A stretch of 64,000 nt of DNA from NCBI GenBank assembly GCA_964036045.1, contig OZ038389.1, forward strand, positions 37,006,154 to 37,070,153. The letters are read 5' to 3'. Below are positions 23,080 to 34,480 of this stretch, one piece after another. The stretch is from Eutreptiella sp. 'Long Island Sound 2002'. Lineage: Eukaryota > Euglenozoa > Euglenophyceae > Eutreptiales > Eutreptiaceae. The first letter of the stretch is position 1. Each line of letters begins with the position of its first letter. The notes under the pieces were generated by a model. It made no database searches. It was not told the origin of the DNA and worked only from the letters and a program-made list of their open reading frames with translations. A program made the position numbers and the translations under genes.

Positions 23080-24230
23080 GATGAATGTCAGAAGCGGAAT
23101 GTGTTCTAGAAACACGAGAAAGCAACACAAGACGCTTCCAAACCCACACATTCATACACATGCCATTTCCCATTCTCTGTCTGTCTCAGGGCACTGTGCC
23201 TTGTGACACCATTCATGCAGGATTCCCATCTACCCTCAATGCTGGCCAGGTCAAAGGGAGGGATGTACAACAGAACTGAGCAAAACAAATAATGAAGCAA
23301 CAGGTCCGAAAACTGCGAAGTCACGGGTGTGGGTTCTGGAGGCCAATCTTAAACCGGCAGCTGCACATGCTGAAATACCCAAAATCAGGCGAAACAATGT
23401 TAAACCTGCATGCCAGGCCTTTCAGCACGTCGAGCAAAACACAGGCTGCGAACTTGCAGCCGAGGGGTACTTTGAGGTGCACTGTTTCTTTATTGTACTG
23501 CACAAACAATCGGTAAAGCACAGGGAAGCCCTCAGGAATCCAGACCCGACGTTAGCAGGCTTGTACACTTCACCTGAGAAGAGCAGCTAAGAGGTAGTAA
23601 GCAGCTCTGGATGTTGGTGCATGGTATTGCAGTAAAACTGCCATGCGAGCGAAGGCAAAGAAATCATCACTAGTCAACTGAAATCATGATAATGTGAAGT
23701 ATGATACAGATCTTGTATGTGGAACTGGCCCTGAATCAGGCCCTCCCCTTGTGAGTTCCAACGAGCCAGCACTTCATGCCAGTCATGATGTGCACACACC
23801 CGAGCTGTGCCCTGTTGGTTTGCAAAATGCATGTGTGTGCCAATCACCAAATGCTCCACCGCAGGGGGTGATTTTCGTAACACTCAGTGCTCACACTTGG
23901 CAGTTCTTGATTGCCCAATGCAGTCCTTGGTTTCGGCTTTTGCCTTCACATACCTCTCCTCCACTGTACCGTGCACCTAAACACCTCGTCGTGGTTTATT
24001 GATGTGTGTCCTTCGTTTCGTGCCCTCCCTTGCTCTGCAGCTCTGGATCCGGCAGTCTCATCAAAAATTAACCCCATGCCCCCGCCATCATCAAGATCGT
24101 TGCGCACCAAATTCAAAGCGGTGGTTCTCTCTTGCTTGATGACAGTGGGCCATACATACGTCTTCTCTTGCTTTTTGCCACACATGTGGCCACCAACTGC
24201 ACTGCGAACGCGAAACACAGGGCGATTCAT
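23080..24230. other. Upstream of the RRM gene; no gene recognised
   Basis: This should hold the promoter and leader of the RRM gene. I see no TATA box or other core element that I can support. Confidence 0.4.
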
Positions 24231-24233
24231 CCA

Positions 24234-24449
24234 TCAGGGCCAAAGTGCGGCCGTTTGCACAGTACTATCTGCAGCAGACTTGGACCCAAAAGGGGGGTTT
24301 GGACGGGCTTGGTGGACACACAGTTCACAAATAACCCAATCGTCTGCACAGTGAGGACGCTTCTGTCGAAGGGTACAACGATCCGCCTCGCCCAAAGACA
24401 AAAAATCAACAGTTTCAGCCTTCTTGGAGTGGCATACATTGCAAGGCAT
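24234..24449 (-). CDS. Small dual-CxxC protein, 71 residues (paralogue 2)
   Basis: The ORF starts MPCNVC, with Cys3/Cys6 and Cys41/Cys44 (ICELCVHQAR) and FLSLGEADRCTLRQK between them. Layout, length and several residues match the ORF at 8662-8456. Upstream on the same strand is a degraded RT, so association with a mobile element is possible. It may be a complete small gene or one exon. The function is unknown; zinc binding is inferred from the cysteine pairs. Confidence 0.45.
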   Translation of the reverse strand: MPCNVCHSKKAETVDFLSLGEADRCTLRQKRPHCADDWVICELCVHQARPNPPFGSKSAADSTVQTAALWP

Positions 24450-24585
24450 GATCTGGTCAACAACACACGGGGAGGCAGGAATGAGGGACAAATGGGTGCC
24501 TAATATTGCCTATTTCTGTGTTACGGTTATACTTCCCATGTGGTGTAACCAGAATCCCCGAAACCGAATGCCCCCCTTTCTGATT

Positions 24586-25225
24586 CTATTCCGTAAGTTC
24601 ACCACATGACACCCAGCCGCCCCGACCCCTCCCGTAGGATTCAGAGCATAGCTGAGACAGGGAGGGAGAAAAAAGTAGCATGTTGTCCAGGCATTGGATG
24701 ACACTAGTAGCAGTGGGGTGGTGGGCAGAGAGGCCTAACAATTCTTCCGTCGGCCCTGGGCTGCGCACCCAGCCGAAAGGCAAGCCAGTGAAGGCATAAG
24801 CATAATTGTCCATGGCGCATTCACATGGCAATTTCCAGGTGCCAAACATGTTTAAAACGTCAGGTTTTGTAAAATACACGGTCACCCCTTTCGCCTTCAT
24901 GCACTAGGGGTGGGTGTTGGCCAGCACAGTGTGTGTTGATGGGGCGACCATTGAAAAGCAGAGCCGCCTTGACGGCGTTCTTTTTCTGGCCAAAGACCCA
25001 GCCAATTTGGGATGTAGCTGGGGGGCAAGGGAATCGATTTGGGTGCAATCGGCTTGTTGGAGAACGTATGAAAACGTGGTGTCAAAATTGGGTGCCAAAC
25101 TGGAGCGCAGTCATGAGTCCCACGTAGATGTGCAGCAGAAAAGAACAGGATTTGAATGCGACCCTGAGCACCAGAATGAGGAGTGTCAAATACTTCAAGA
25201 TCTGAAGACTGGTTGTCTGTCAATC
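24586..25225 (-). pseudogene. Degenerate reverse transcriptase fragment
   Basis: Three frames together spell an RT of the YR/LTR type: GQKKNAVKAALLFNGRPIN (25000-24945), then MDNYAYAFTGLPFGWVRSP (24815-24755) and IQCLDNMLLF, where CLDN replaces the catalytic YLDD (about 24697). The frame changes and the lost aspartate show it is dead. Its FGW style resembles the RT at 2150-1490, so it may be an old relative of that element. Confidence 0.7.
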
Positions 25226-25229
25226 ACTT

Positions 25230-26440
25230 GTATAGACTGGGCATTCAAGAGTGGCTGGCTCGCAAGCTCGGTCCACACAAGTTGAAAGTGTGGGGTTTGG
25301 AGGAATAGCGTGCTAAGGGGGGGGCCTAAAGCATCAAGATGGTACACCTCGGTCAGTGAATTCAGTGCAACTTCCTGATTCCAACCACGGGCCGCAAGGA
25401 GAGGAGACACATCATCCAGCACATTGCCAGGGGCTCCACGCTCACAAAACAAAAAGGTGCACTGTGCAAATGTGATTACCCCCCCCCCTTGTATAAGCTA
25501 CGCAAAAGTCCCAAATTAATACGGTCCCTACGCCTACTGTAGCTTGGACAAGGCCGTAGAGCCCGAGGTTCAAAAAGAGAAGATTGCATGGTGAGCTGGT
25601 GCAAGAAAGGGGAATACAATGCACAAATACCCCCAAACTCAGAGCTATGTGGGTTCAAGTGGGCAAACACTCACAATGTGTCCATGACCCTATGTAGCTG
25701 GCAAATTTGTCACCAAACCCATATCTTATGTGGCCGCACTACATTTGTACCAAACCAAATTAGGTACCAAAGTAATACGGTCCCTACACCTGCGACAAGG
25801 GCGTAGCTTTGGCGCAATCATCATTCAAACTGCAACAGTTCTTGTGTTCGAGAGGATATGCTATGGACAATCTAGATGAAGCACAACGTATTCATCCGTC
25901 ATAAAACTGCATCCATATCTACAATCAAACTGCAACTATCGTGCTTGTTCACCTGATGACTTATATATCGGCATGTGCTGCCTTCATGCTACATACTGTG
26001 TGTCTTACCTCCCACTGCTACCGTGATCAAGCACTCCTTCGGCTCTCAGTTGCTGTGGTAGTCCTATGGTGTGTTCTGCCGTGTGTCTGTGTGTTCCATT
26101 GCTGTTGCTGTCTCATGGTGCTGTGGTCAGTGCATATGGCTGTAGTGCGTAGTTGGTGCGAGGGGGCCGGAGGCCCAGCCTCTGGTTTTAGGGCGTAGCT
26201 TTGACAAAAGGGGGGGGGGTACTTTCAGGACCTTAGAAAACCGGAGGTTTGGCTGGTTTCCTGAACTGCGCTTCCCTCCTGACACAACACAGTAAAAGAC
26301 AAGTTCCATATGACGGGCGGGAGCGCGCGGGACTGCACACTGTGAAGAGAAGGTCAGTGGAGCCAAACTGGGGTTTCTGGGGAAACCTGGGTCTGCCCAA
26401 ATCCGCATGGCAGCCAATGCGGAAATCCCCGGACCCTCCC
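25230..26440. other. No supported gene
   Basis: Contains two copies of a CCAAATTA / AATACGGTCCCTAC motif (25511-25532 and 25757-25787) set in related surroundings, and nothing else I can interpret. Confidence 0.5.
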
Positions 26441-26447
26441 CACTCAC

Positions 26448-26601
26448 GGGTTTGACTGGTGCCGGACTGAAGTGGAGCGCGACCTCCGATTCTCAAGATT
26501 CCGTTGCTTCCGGCGCATCGGGCAACATGCAGCCGCACCCCCCCAAAGAGCCACAATGCCCCCACAAGGACAATGGCCGCAGGAGGACGCGGGGCCTGCA
26601 T
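26448..26601 (-). CDS. Possible first exon of a secreted or membrane protein
   Basis: The ORF starts MQAPRPPAAIVLVGALWLFG: a charged N-terminus followed by a hydrophobic core, as in a signal peptide or signal anchor. It ends at a strong donor, ACCC|GTGAGTG, in phase 1 after 51 codons. I found no convincing downstream exon on the minus strand, so the gene is incomplete as described. Confidence 0.35.
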
Positions 26602-29600
26602 GTCGTGGCTTACTCGGGGCAGGCCCTTGCCCCCCCAATGAATGGACCTAGGGTCACGGGCTGGAGGTAGGCCTGCACATCACGGGCTCAACGCCCACCA
26701 CCGCAACCGCACGGGACCCACTTCTCTTCGTCGCTCAACGTTGCACGCACACCTCAGGACGGGGTCAACGACGGGTTACCGTTGGGCTATGGTTCGTAGG
26801 ACCTCCGTGCAGACGGGGCACGGGACTCGGGCTGGGGCTGGGGCTGAGCGGGAGGCTGTAGGGTCAGGGCGGAACTCGGAGGTTGTCGGTTACACGCGCA
26901 CCATCGTGCCACGGCAGTGCAAGAGAGGTCAGGGGATGCGGATATTGTGGCCGAACTGCGGGGGGGTGAGGCGTAATGGAGGTGAGCAAAGGGAAGGTGC
27001 AGGTGGGACCTTCGGTAGACTGCCCCTGTTTCACACCGCCCCCTCCCAAGGGCCACTGGACTGCGCCCACTCAAAGGCACGTACCTTCAAAGAGGCGTGG
27101 GAATGAAAAGATGATGCGAAATTGTGTGAGAAAACAAAACGCACTGTCAGAGCGAGAACCGACTGTGTTTGTGCTTTCCGCTTTGAGGGGGGAAGGGACC
27201 TCAGAGGCAGCCCCAGCAGCGGTTAGACAGGCGGTTGGAGGAGGTTGCCAAAGCGGTTGAGGGCGGTTACTGTCGGTTACAAATGCCATTGAAGCTGGTA
27301 CTTGGCGTTACAGGGGACAGTGGCTGGGCATAGGCTGGGCGCCCTGCTGGGGGGGGGGGGTCCCCCCTTCCAATGCATCCAGAGCCACTGGATTGCACCC
27401 ACTCAAAGCCACATGCCTTCACAGAGGAGTGGGAATGAAAAGATGATGCGAAATTGTGGGAGAAAACGAAATGCTCTGTCAGAACTGAACTACAGGGGCT
27501 GGGGGGGTCAAGGCCTCATCCGGACGCCCGGGCCCACGGTCTGTGCCCTTACCTGCGCATCGCAACTGGGCCGGACGATTCACAGTTGTCCGCTCTCAAT
27601 GCCTGCCGGACTGTTGACCGCCCCCGTACCCCGCGGTGGCACATGCGGGAGGGAGATGCCGCCGTGCCTGTGTGCATGGGTAGTGTGCTGCCTGGTGCTC
27701 CCGGCGGGGGAGGCTGAGGGAGCCTGACTCTGAGCCCACCGGGGGAGTCATCGGCCTGGACACACCGCCTCCGAGTCGACGGACATGCCGCCGGCCGCCC
27801 TGCGACTGCTTTGGGCACGGGGGCAGCCCTGCCCTGCATGCGACTGGGGGTGGTCCGCACTCCGTGACTGCTCTGGGCACAGGCGGTGCTGCGCTGGGCT
27901 GGACCTACCAACCCCAACCTCCCAAAAGGAGCGGTCACTCGGGTGGTGTGCCCTCCGGGCCCCCCCATTTACGCGGACAGCAGCACCGCCATCAGGGCAC
28001 ACAGCCCAGGCAGGCCCCAGGGCAGGGCAGCGCTAGGCGCGCCCCGGTCCCCCTCCAAAGGTCATGCTCGGGCACTGATCGGGGGGGGGGGGGGGGGCAG
28101 TTGTGGGCCTGCGGTGCCGGCGCAATGGCCATGACGCTACTAACAACGTCTTGGGGCCTCATGCGCACTGCCTTGCACACAGCCCTTGCGTGGAGGAGAC
28201 GGATGCCAGGCCGAACGGAGGGACCGTGGGCCAGGGAATCGCTTGAAGGGGAGCCCCCCCCCCCCCCCCTCCCCACTGCACCGACTCTACCCCAAAGGCA
28301 TTCCCATACCCCAACACCAGCCCCAACCATATTTCCAACCGCCAGTAACCGCCCCCCCCAACCGCTTGCACATCCCCTGCAACCGCTCTGCAACCGCTCT
28401 GGGACTGCCCCGATGGCCCCCCTACCCTTCAAGCAAAGCCCTGCCGTGGGCTGCCAAGGCGAGCCGCAAAAAAAAAAAAAAAAGCGAAATCAGCGGCGGA
28501 GACAATGGTTGAGACGCAACGAATTGGCAAAACCAACCGGTCTGAAACCTCACCCTTTCATTGTAAAGGCACCGCCGGTACTGCCACCGTCATTCCGATG
28601 GCCGTGGTCAAAGAGGTCGAGTAGCTCATGCACCGGACCCCCCCAACTAGAGGTACCCGGTTTGAACCCCCGGGGGGCACGGGGTGACAAACACCCGGAC
28701 TGCACTGGCACGGCAGGAGTGCAGTGCACACATCGAAAACACACGCACTGGCACAGCGTGTGCATCTTTCTCGAACTTGACGCACAGCGGCCACCATAAA
28801 CAAAAAAAAAATTGACCCCCACCCCCATCCCCCTCCCGAAAAAAGAAGCACCCAGGTACAGGGGAGATGGAGGGGTCAAAATCAAAAAATTCAGTGGGGG
28901 CTCATTTTGCCTACCAACAGCTGCGGACCACCGTACACCAATAACAACGGTCCACTGGATGCGGAGAACGCACCCGTCTGCCCTCTACGGCGCACAGCAT
29001 GCGTGGTTCTGTCCCATTGCTGATCCAAATCTCAGGGGCTGGGTCCGCTTTTACTCTGTGGGGCTGGATCTCCCATTTATTCTGCGGGGTTGCATCCCTT
29101 TTCAATCAGTGGGGCTGGGCCCCCTTTCAAGCAATGGGGCTGGGCCCCCTTTCAAGCAATGGGGCTGGGTCGGCACGCCCCGGATCGGGGCTCACCCCAC
29201 CAATGGCCGTGTCCCACGGGGCCACACGGACGCATCAGTCCCCACCACGTCACAGTCACATTTGCCTCAATGATCGGGGCCTCATCGGCCACGGCACGAG
29301 CAGACCGCAGCAAAAACCACACATCAGCCCCCGGATGAACCATAGGGGCGGCACGAACAATGCGGGGGGGGGGGGCCACAGGCCCTCGACTTGACGCTGC
29401 GACAGACCGTCCCCTTCTCCCAAATCACGGGTTGAGGGCTGATCTTAGGGCCCCCCCAAAAGCGTTCACAAGAGAGTTTACCGCCGCAAGCGATGGGGGC
29501 AGAACAGACAGAGGCCGTTCTGCTTCGAAAGCGCTGCATGACGGCGATCCCTCGCTGGGCCATCGGCGCATTTCGTAGCAGAACTGCACTCTTCGGGCGT

Positions 29601-29670
29601 CGGTGACGTCGATCGCGGCGGTGGGAGGCAAAAGAGGGGGTGTTGGGGGGCCGAAGGGGGGAGGGGCGGG
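26602..29670. other. Repeat-rich stretch without a supported gene
   Basis: A roughly 110-bp segment (ACTCAAAG, GTGGGAATGAAAAGATGATGC, CTGTCAGA) occurs at 27055-27160 and again at 27395-27490, with a MITE between. A 25-bp GGGGCTGGGCCCCCTTTCAAGCAAT unit repeats at 29112-29168. AACCGC hexamers cluster at 28345-28400. No protein-like ORF was found. Confidence 0.55.
27186..27381 (-). mobile_element. hAT-like MITE family A, copy 1 (reverse, ends eroded)
   Basis: It reads as the reverse complement of the family consensus: GAAGGGACCTCAGAGG at the left and CCCTTCCAATGCATCC at the right. The left terminus is degraded. Confidence 0.7.
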
Positions 29671-29671
29671 A

Positions 29672-29880
29672 GTTGGCACGAGGCCATGGGGTTGGTTTGT
29701 GTGCCTCTGACGGCGCCCATTGGCCTCTCGCCATTGCACATCCCGACCCTCTGTGGGTCCGAACGTGTTTTGGTCGTGTCAACGGATGATTTGTCCTGTT
29801 TCACTGCTCCGGGGGTCGGCCATCCCAGAGACAGGCTGTTGCCCCTGCCGTTGAACAGGTGCATCTAGACGCACACTCCG
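29672..29880 (+). repeat. Repeat family B, long copy 1
   Basis: The core starts GTTGGCACGAGGCC and its end is marked by TCGTGTCAAC near 29783. Similarity to the copy at 58425-58644 continues about 95 bp further. Confidence 0.75.
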
Positions 29881-30127
29881 GGTGGGGGGGGGGGGGGGTT
29901 GCCGACTCCAGCACTGATTTGTGCGTGCTGGCGTGTGCATCTGCAGGATCGTTTTCCTGACAGGGGCCGTGCAACAAACTGTGTGAGGCGCCTGGGCACG
30001 CAGCCAAGTGAAAGCGCTGGGCCAGTCAACACCAGCATGTTGGCCGGTAACAAACACCACCGACGACGATGCGCATTCAGCTGACGGCAGTGGACAGCCG
30101 TCGGTGTTTCTGAACGACATTTGGACT

Positions 30128-30166
30128 TGAACTGTTGGCGGTTGGCGGTTGGCGGTTGGCGGTTGG
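30128..30166 (+). repeat. (TTGGCGG)n minisatellite
   Basis: About four to five perfect heptamers. The same unit forms the right edge of the window. Confidence 0.9.
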
Positions 30167-30454
30167 CCAGTAACCGCCGGCCCTGGGTCAAGAAAAGAAA
30201 ATCTCACAATGGGTGGGGGGGGGGGGGGGAGTCACGTCACGTGGGGGAGGATTTCGGGCATGGCATCTTTGAGGGCCCGTGCACCGAGCAGGCACATACC
30301 AGGCGGCGAGTGAAGGAGAGTGACGGGGGCACAGGGGCCCAACGGAGCGAGGTCAACGCGTGTGACAGGGCCACCCCCGTGCCCTCCTTCAGGCCTTGTG
30401 CAGCGCTATCACACATTGCATCACAGGGGTGGCTGGGCTTTCACTTCGGGGGGG

Positions 30455-30560
30455 GGGGGGGGATACAATACAGCCCTCTTGCTAGACCCCACCCCAAAAG
30501 GCTAGATCGACGTGTCCCTCAAAATCCTACCGAGACTGACCCCTGGGCCCCTGGTGACCT
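30455..30560 (+). repeat. Repeat family C, copy 1
   Basis: G-run, ATACAATACAGCCCTC, TAGACCCCACCCC, then GTCCCTCAAAATCCTACCGA. The same sequence of blocks is seen at 58975-59070. Confidence 0.65.
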
Positions 30561-31489
30561 GGACCCGAAATTCGGCAAAAACTGAAAATGGGATACTCCC
30601 CCGTATTTTTGCCACCAAAGGTGACGGTGCATGGGGTGCTCTTTGTCACCTACAGTGCGTGCCACGCCACCAAGACTGTCATCCACGACAAGTCAAGGGG
30701 TTCCACATCGGTTGGTATCTCTCACCCCACGGCTGTGGGGACGCCACTGCACTGGCACTGTGTCACCCTCCGGTGATTCGTGGTTTCTGGGGTCATCCAC
30801 GAGTGGCAGGGGCCAATTTTGGTACACATTCCCGGATTGTGGCACAGGGACAAGCATCGACCGTGAATAGTGGTTGTTATTTCCTATGGACCTTTGGTTG
30901 GTTCCTCTGGACGGTTGCTCTTATGTCCTGGACACAATGGAAATGTGCATGCCAAGAGCGCTAAACATGACACCTGACCCTAGCCTATGGTTAGAGCTCG
31001 GGCTAGGGTTAGGGCTAGGGTCACCGAGCTGGTGGAACCAGTCTTGGTTTTATAACCCTCTTTAGTGTCTAGGGGGGACCTAACAGGTTTGGCAAGCAGC
31101 AAGCAGCAAGCAGCGAGCAGCAAGCACGCACGAAATGGGGAAAAGTCACAGCTCCGTTGTGGTGCTTCGGATTCGGCCAAGATTTTGGTGGATGCTACCT
31201 ATGGGTGTGAGGGATGACCACACAAAGTATGAGCCAGAAACTCAACGGTGGCAGCCAGGAACAGGCGTCGCAAGTGCCGGACCTCCATTTCAAAATCTGC
31301 AATTTAGGGCCAAAATCAGCCTTTTTTTGCCCAAAACCGCCGTAGAACCTGCTGAAAACGGCCAAATGAACGTAAATAGTGGCTACTCTACACATGCAGC
31401 TAGACTTGCCCATGCCGCAGGGCCCTCTGAGGCCCTCTAACTCCACCATATGTCCGCAAACCACCCCCGAAAGGCCCCCGAAAGCCCCA

Positions 31490-33180
31490 GAATTTGTGCA
31501 CATTGCCCGCCGACGGCCCCAAACCAAAAACAGGCCATATCTTGGGCTACGTGGCTCAAAACGCGATTTCGAGCGCACCTAATCCACCCGCAACCACCCA
31601 CTTTTGGTGGTTTCCACCCCTCAAAATTGCCCTAACCGATGCCCAGATCCCCTTACCTAGGCCCAGTGGGCTGCGGCAAGCTGCAAAGTAGCCCAAAGAG
31701 GTGGATGCCAAAATGGGTCAACAAGGTCCACCTAGTGCAAAAAAATGACATTTTTCAAAAATGATCCTAGACCAAATGGAATACCAAAACAATTGTGTTT
31801 GGCGCATTTTGAGCTCGCAATGGCCCGGTTTGGCCCTCCTAAAATCCTAAAATGCCTTGAAAATGGGCTATTTTGGGACAAAAAGTGGGTCAAAAATGGG
31901 TCAAAAATGTGTTTTTCCAGAAATCATCCTAGACCATTTGGGGTGCGCAAACAAGTGAAATGAGCCCATTTTGGGCCCATTGCAAGACATTTTGGCCCCT
32001 CCAATGTCACAAAATGCCTTGAAAATGGGTTGTTTTGCCACAAAAAATGGGTCAAAAATGGGCCAAAAGGGTGTTTTTCCAAAAATGATCCTCGACCATT
32101 TGGGGTGCCTAAACAAGTGGAATGAGCCCTTTTTGAGCCCATAGCAAGCCATTTTGGCCACTCCACGCTCACAAGATGCCTTGAAAATGGGCTGTTTTGG
32201 GACCAAAAAGCCCCCGAATTTGTGCACATTGCCCGCTAACAGCCCCAAACCAAAAATAGACCATATCTTGGGCTACGTGGCTCAAAACGCGATTTCGAGC
32301 GCACCTAATCCACCCGCAACCACCCACTTTTGGTGGTTTCCACCCCCTCAAAATTGCCCTAACCGATGCCTAGACCCCCGTACCTTGGCCTGGTGGGCTG
32401 CGGCAAGCTGCAAGAGGTAGCCCAAAGAGGTGGGTGCCAAAATGGGTCAACAAGATCCACCTAGTGCAAAACAAAGACTTTTTTCAAAAATGATCCTAGA
32501 CCAAATGGAATGCCAAAACAAGTGTTTTTGCAACGCTTTGAGCTCATGGTGGCCCGTTTTGGCCCTCCTAAAATCCTAAAATGCCTTGAAAATGGGCTAT
32601 TTTGGGACAATAGGTCAACAATGGGTCAAAAATGTGTTTTTCCAGAAATCATCCTAGACCATTTGGGGTGCCTAAAAAAGTGGAATGACCCAATTTTGGG
32701 CCCATTGCAAGCCATTATGGCCCCTCCAATGTCACAAAATGTCTTGAAAATGGGTTGTTTTGCGACCAAAAATGGGTCAAAAGTGGGTCAAAAAAGTGTT
32801 TTTCCGAAAATGATCCTGAGACCATTTGGGGTGCACACACAAGTGAAATGAGCCCTTTTTGAGCCCATTGCGAGCCATTTTGGCCACTCCAAAGTCACAA
32901 AATGCCTTGGTCTAGGCCTAGGCTGTTTTGGGACAGAAAACCAGTCAAAAATGCATCAAAAATGTTTTTTCCAAAGATACTTTTGGATTATTTGGGTTGC
33001 ACAAACAAGTGGGAGGAGCCCATTTTGAGCCCATGTTGAGCAATTTTGGCCCCTCTCAAGGCCGAAAGGGCCTTGAAAATGGGCCAATTTGGGACCACAA
33101 ATGGCTCAAAAATGGGTCAAAACCATGGTGTCCCAAAAATGATCCTAGCCCAGTTGTGGTGCCCTAACGGACGAATATAG
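31490..33180. repeat. Satellite of about 162-bp units with about 727-bp higher-order repeat
   Basis: The unit marker ATCCTAGACCATTTGG recurs at about 31763, 31924, 32087, 32491, 32651 and 32812, with decayed copies to 33141. A different block (GAATTTGTGCACATTGCCCG, about 270 bp) appears at 31490 and again at 32217. Three satellite units plus that block therefore repeat together. Motifs such as AAAATGGGTCAAAAATG dominate. Confidence 0.9.
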
Positions 33181-33298
33181 CTCATTTTTGAGCCCCTTTT
33201 GAGCCGCTCCCATCCACTTTTGCGTGCGTACCTCATTTGTCGTTGAAGTCCCCTAGACGATGTTCCCTCCCCCACCAGCTCAGTCCCAATATTCAATC

Positions 33299-33440
33299 CT
33301 GGTTAGGGTGAGGGTGAGGGTTAGGGCTATGGATAGGGTGAGGGGTAGGGGTAGGGGTAGGGGTAGATGTTGGGTTAGGACTGGGCTGAGGGTTGAGGTT
33401 GGCGTTAGGGTCAGGGTTGGGGTTAAGGATAGTGTTGGGG
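33299..33440 (+). repeat. Degenerate telomere-like tract
   Basis: Many GGTTAGGG, GGGTGAGGG and GGGTAGG variants over 140 bp. It may be an interstitial telomeric remnant or a simple G-rich minisatellite. Confidence 0.6.
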
Positions 33441-33639
33441 TGCAAAGTGGACAAAATTTTCCTTCGGGCGCCTTCAGTGCCCATGGAGCGTTGGGCGCCT
33501 TTGGTGCCTATGGACTCCTGAGTGCGGTACCTTTGGCAACTGCATGTTGTCCAAAGGCCCGGGGGGGGTTCTGCGTCCGAGGACCGGCAGAGCCGCCCCC
33601 CCCCCCCCAAGGGCTTCGGACCTTCAAATACCGTGGCAC

Positions 33640-33667
33640 AATTTGGCACACTTCTGTTGTGCCAAAT
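33640..33667. repeat. Short inverted repeat downstream of the permease gene
   Basis: AATTTGGCACA and TGTGCCAAATT flank a short loop, about 300 bp beyond the stop codon on the gene's strand. Confidence 0.5.
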
Positions 33668-33964
33668 TTCGCCTGTTCATAATCCCCCCCCCCCAAGTCC
33701 TCGCGTCGCTGTTTCGAGCCAGCGCATGCAGGGTCACAGGCGGCGGAGGGTGACCGAAAGCAGTTGGACACCCCGGCGACGGTTGAAGGGCGGTTGGCGG
33801 TTAACGAACGGCAGTCGGAGGACCTTGAACCAAAATAGCCAGAAAACATGTCCTCAAAGGCCGCCCTGATGGGGGGAGCGACAGGTCAGAAAAGAACTGG
33901 GACAGAGGTCCGCTGAGTAGAGGGTGGGCCAGAATTGAGGGCGGGTGCGCGCCGACACTCCCGG

Positions 33965-34342
33965 TCACCCGGTCCGCAGGATGGCCACGATGGGTCGGCC
34001 CTCGATGACGACGGCAGCGCGACGGCAGCCGACCACAGCGGCCGTCAGCGCCATGACCAACGTGAAGGCAACGAGGCCGTAGGGGAAGCCAAAGTGGAGC
34101 GGCATGTCCAGTAGCCCATTGGCCTGCAGGGTCATCACCGTGGCCACGATGATCCCCACGCCGGTGCCCAGGGTGAAGGCCGAAAGCACAAGACACAGAG
34201 CCTCGTAGACGTAGAGCCGCAGGACGGCGGCCTCGCGCATTCCGAGGGCACGCAGCACCCCGACCTCCCAGGCGCTGTGCAGCAGGTTGGCTTTGAAGTT
34301 CATCATCAGCATGCAGGCACTCATGAACAGTACGATCACCGT
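33965..34342 (-). CDS. FtsX-like permease, terminal exon 13
   Basis: Acceptor GTACTGCAG|ACGGTG, phase 0. It codes the second FtsX core: TM helix TVIVLFMSACMLMM, the signature EVGVLRALGM at residues 832-841, TM LVLSAFTLGTGVGIIVATVM, and TM LVAFTLVMALTAAVVG. It ends IVAILRTG then TGA. FtsX proteins end in exactly this way, with three helices after the signature-bearing loop. No polyadenylation signal is evident in the next 200 bp. Confidence 0.9.
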   Translation of the reverse strand, partial: TVIVLFMSACMLMMNFKANLLHSAWEVGVLRALGMREAAVLRLYVYEALCLVLSAFTLGTGVGIIVATVMTLQANGLLDMPLHFGFPYGLVAFTLVMALTAAVVGCRRAAVVIEGRPIVAILRTG

Positions 34343-34480
34343 CTGCAGTACGGGGGGTGTGGCGCGCGCGGCAGGGGGGCCGGAGGCAAAGCCACACAGG
34401 GGACTGTGCGGTCGTCCGTTTGGGATGGGGCATAGCAGTCCCGGAGCCTTTTCCAGCGATTGGGGAGGCCGGGTTTGCGT

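Larger units (their letters stand above)
29881..31489. other. No supported gene; mixed small repeats
   Basis: Holds a 60-bp block shared with 58815-58878 (CTCCAGCACTGA, GCATCTGCAGGAT), a TTGGCGG array, a family C element, a short telomere-like tract at 30985-31022 and a CAAGCAG run at 31092-31128. Confidence 0.55.

Noticed and set aside
28610-28690. tRNA-like sequence (GTAGCTCATG and GGTTTGAACCC)
   Set aside because: A- and B-box-like words are present, but the T-stem does not pair and no acceptor stem can be drawn. It may be chance or an old SINE.
30985-31022. True telomere
   Set aside because: Only a few GGGTTAGGG-like units, internal to the contig.
31490-33180. CRISPR-like direct repeats
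   Set aside because: Units are about 162 bp and similar over their whole length, with no spacer/repeat division; the genome is eukaryotic.
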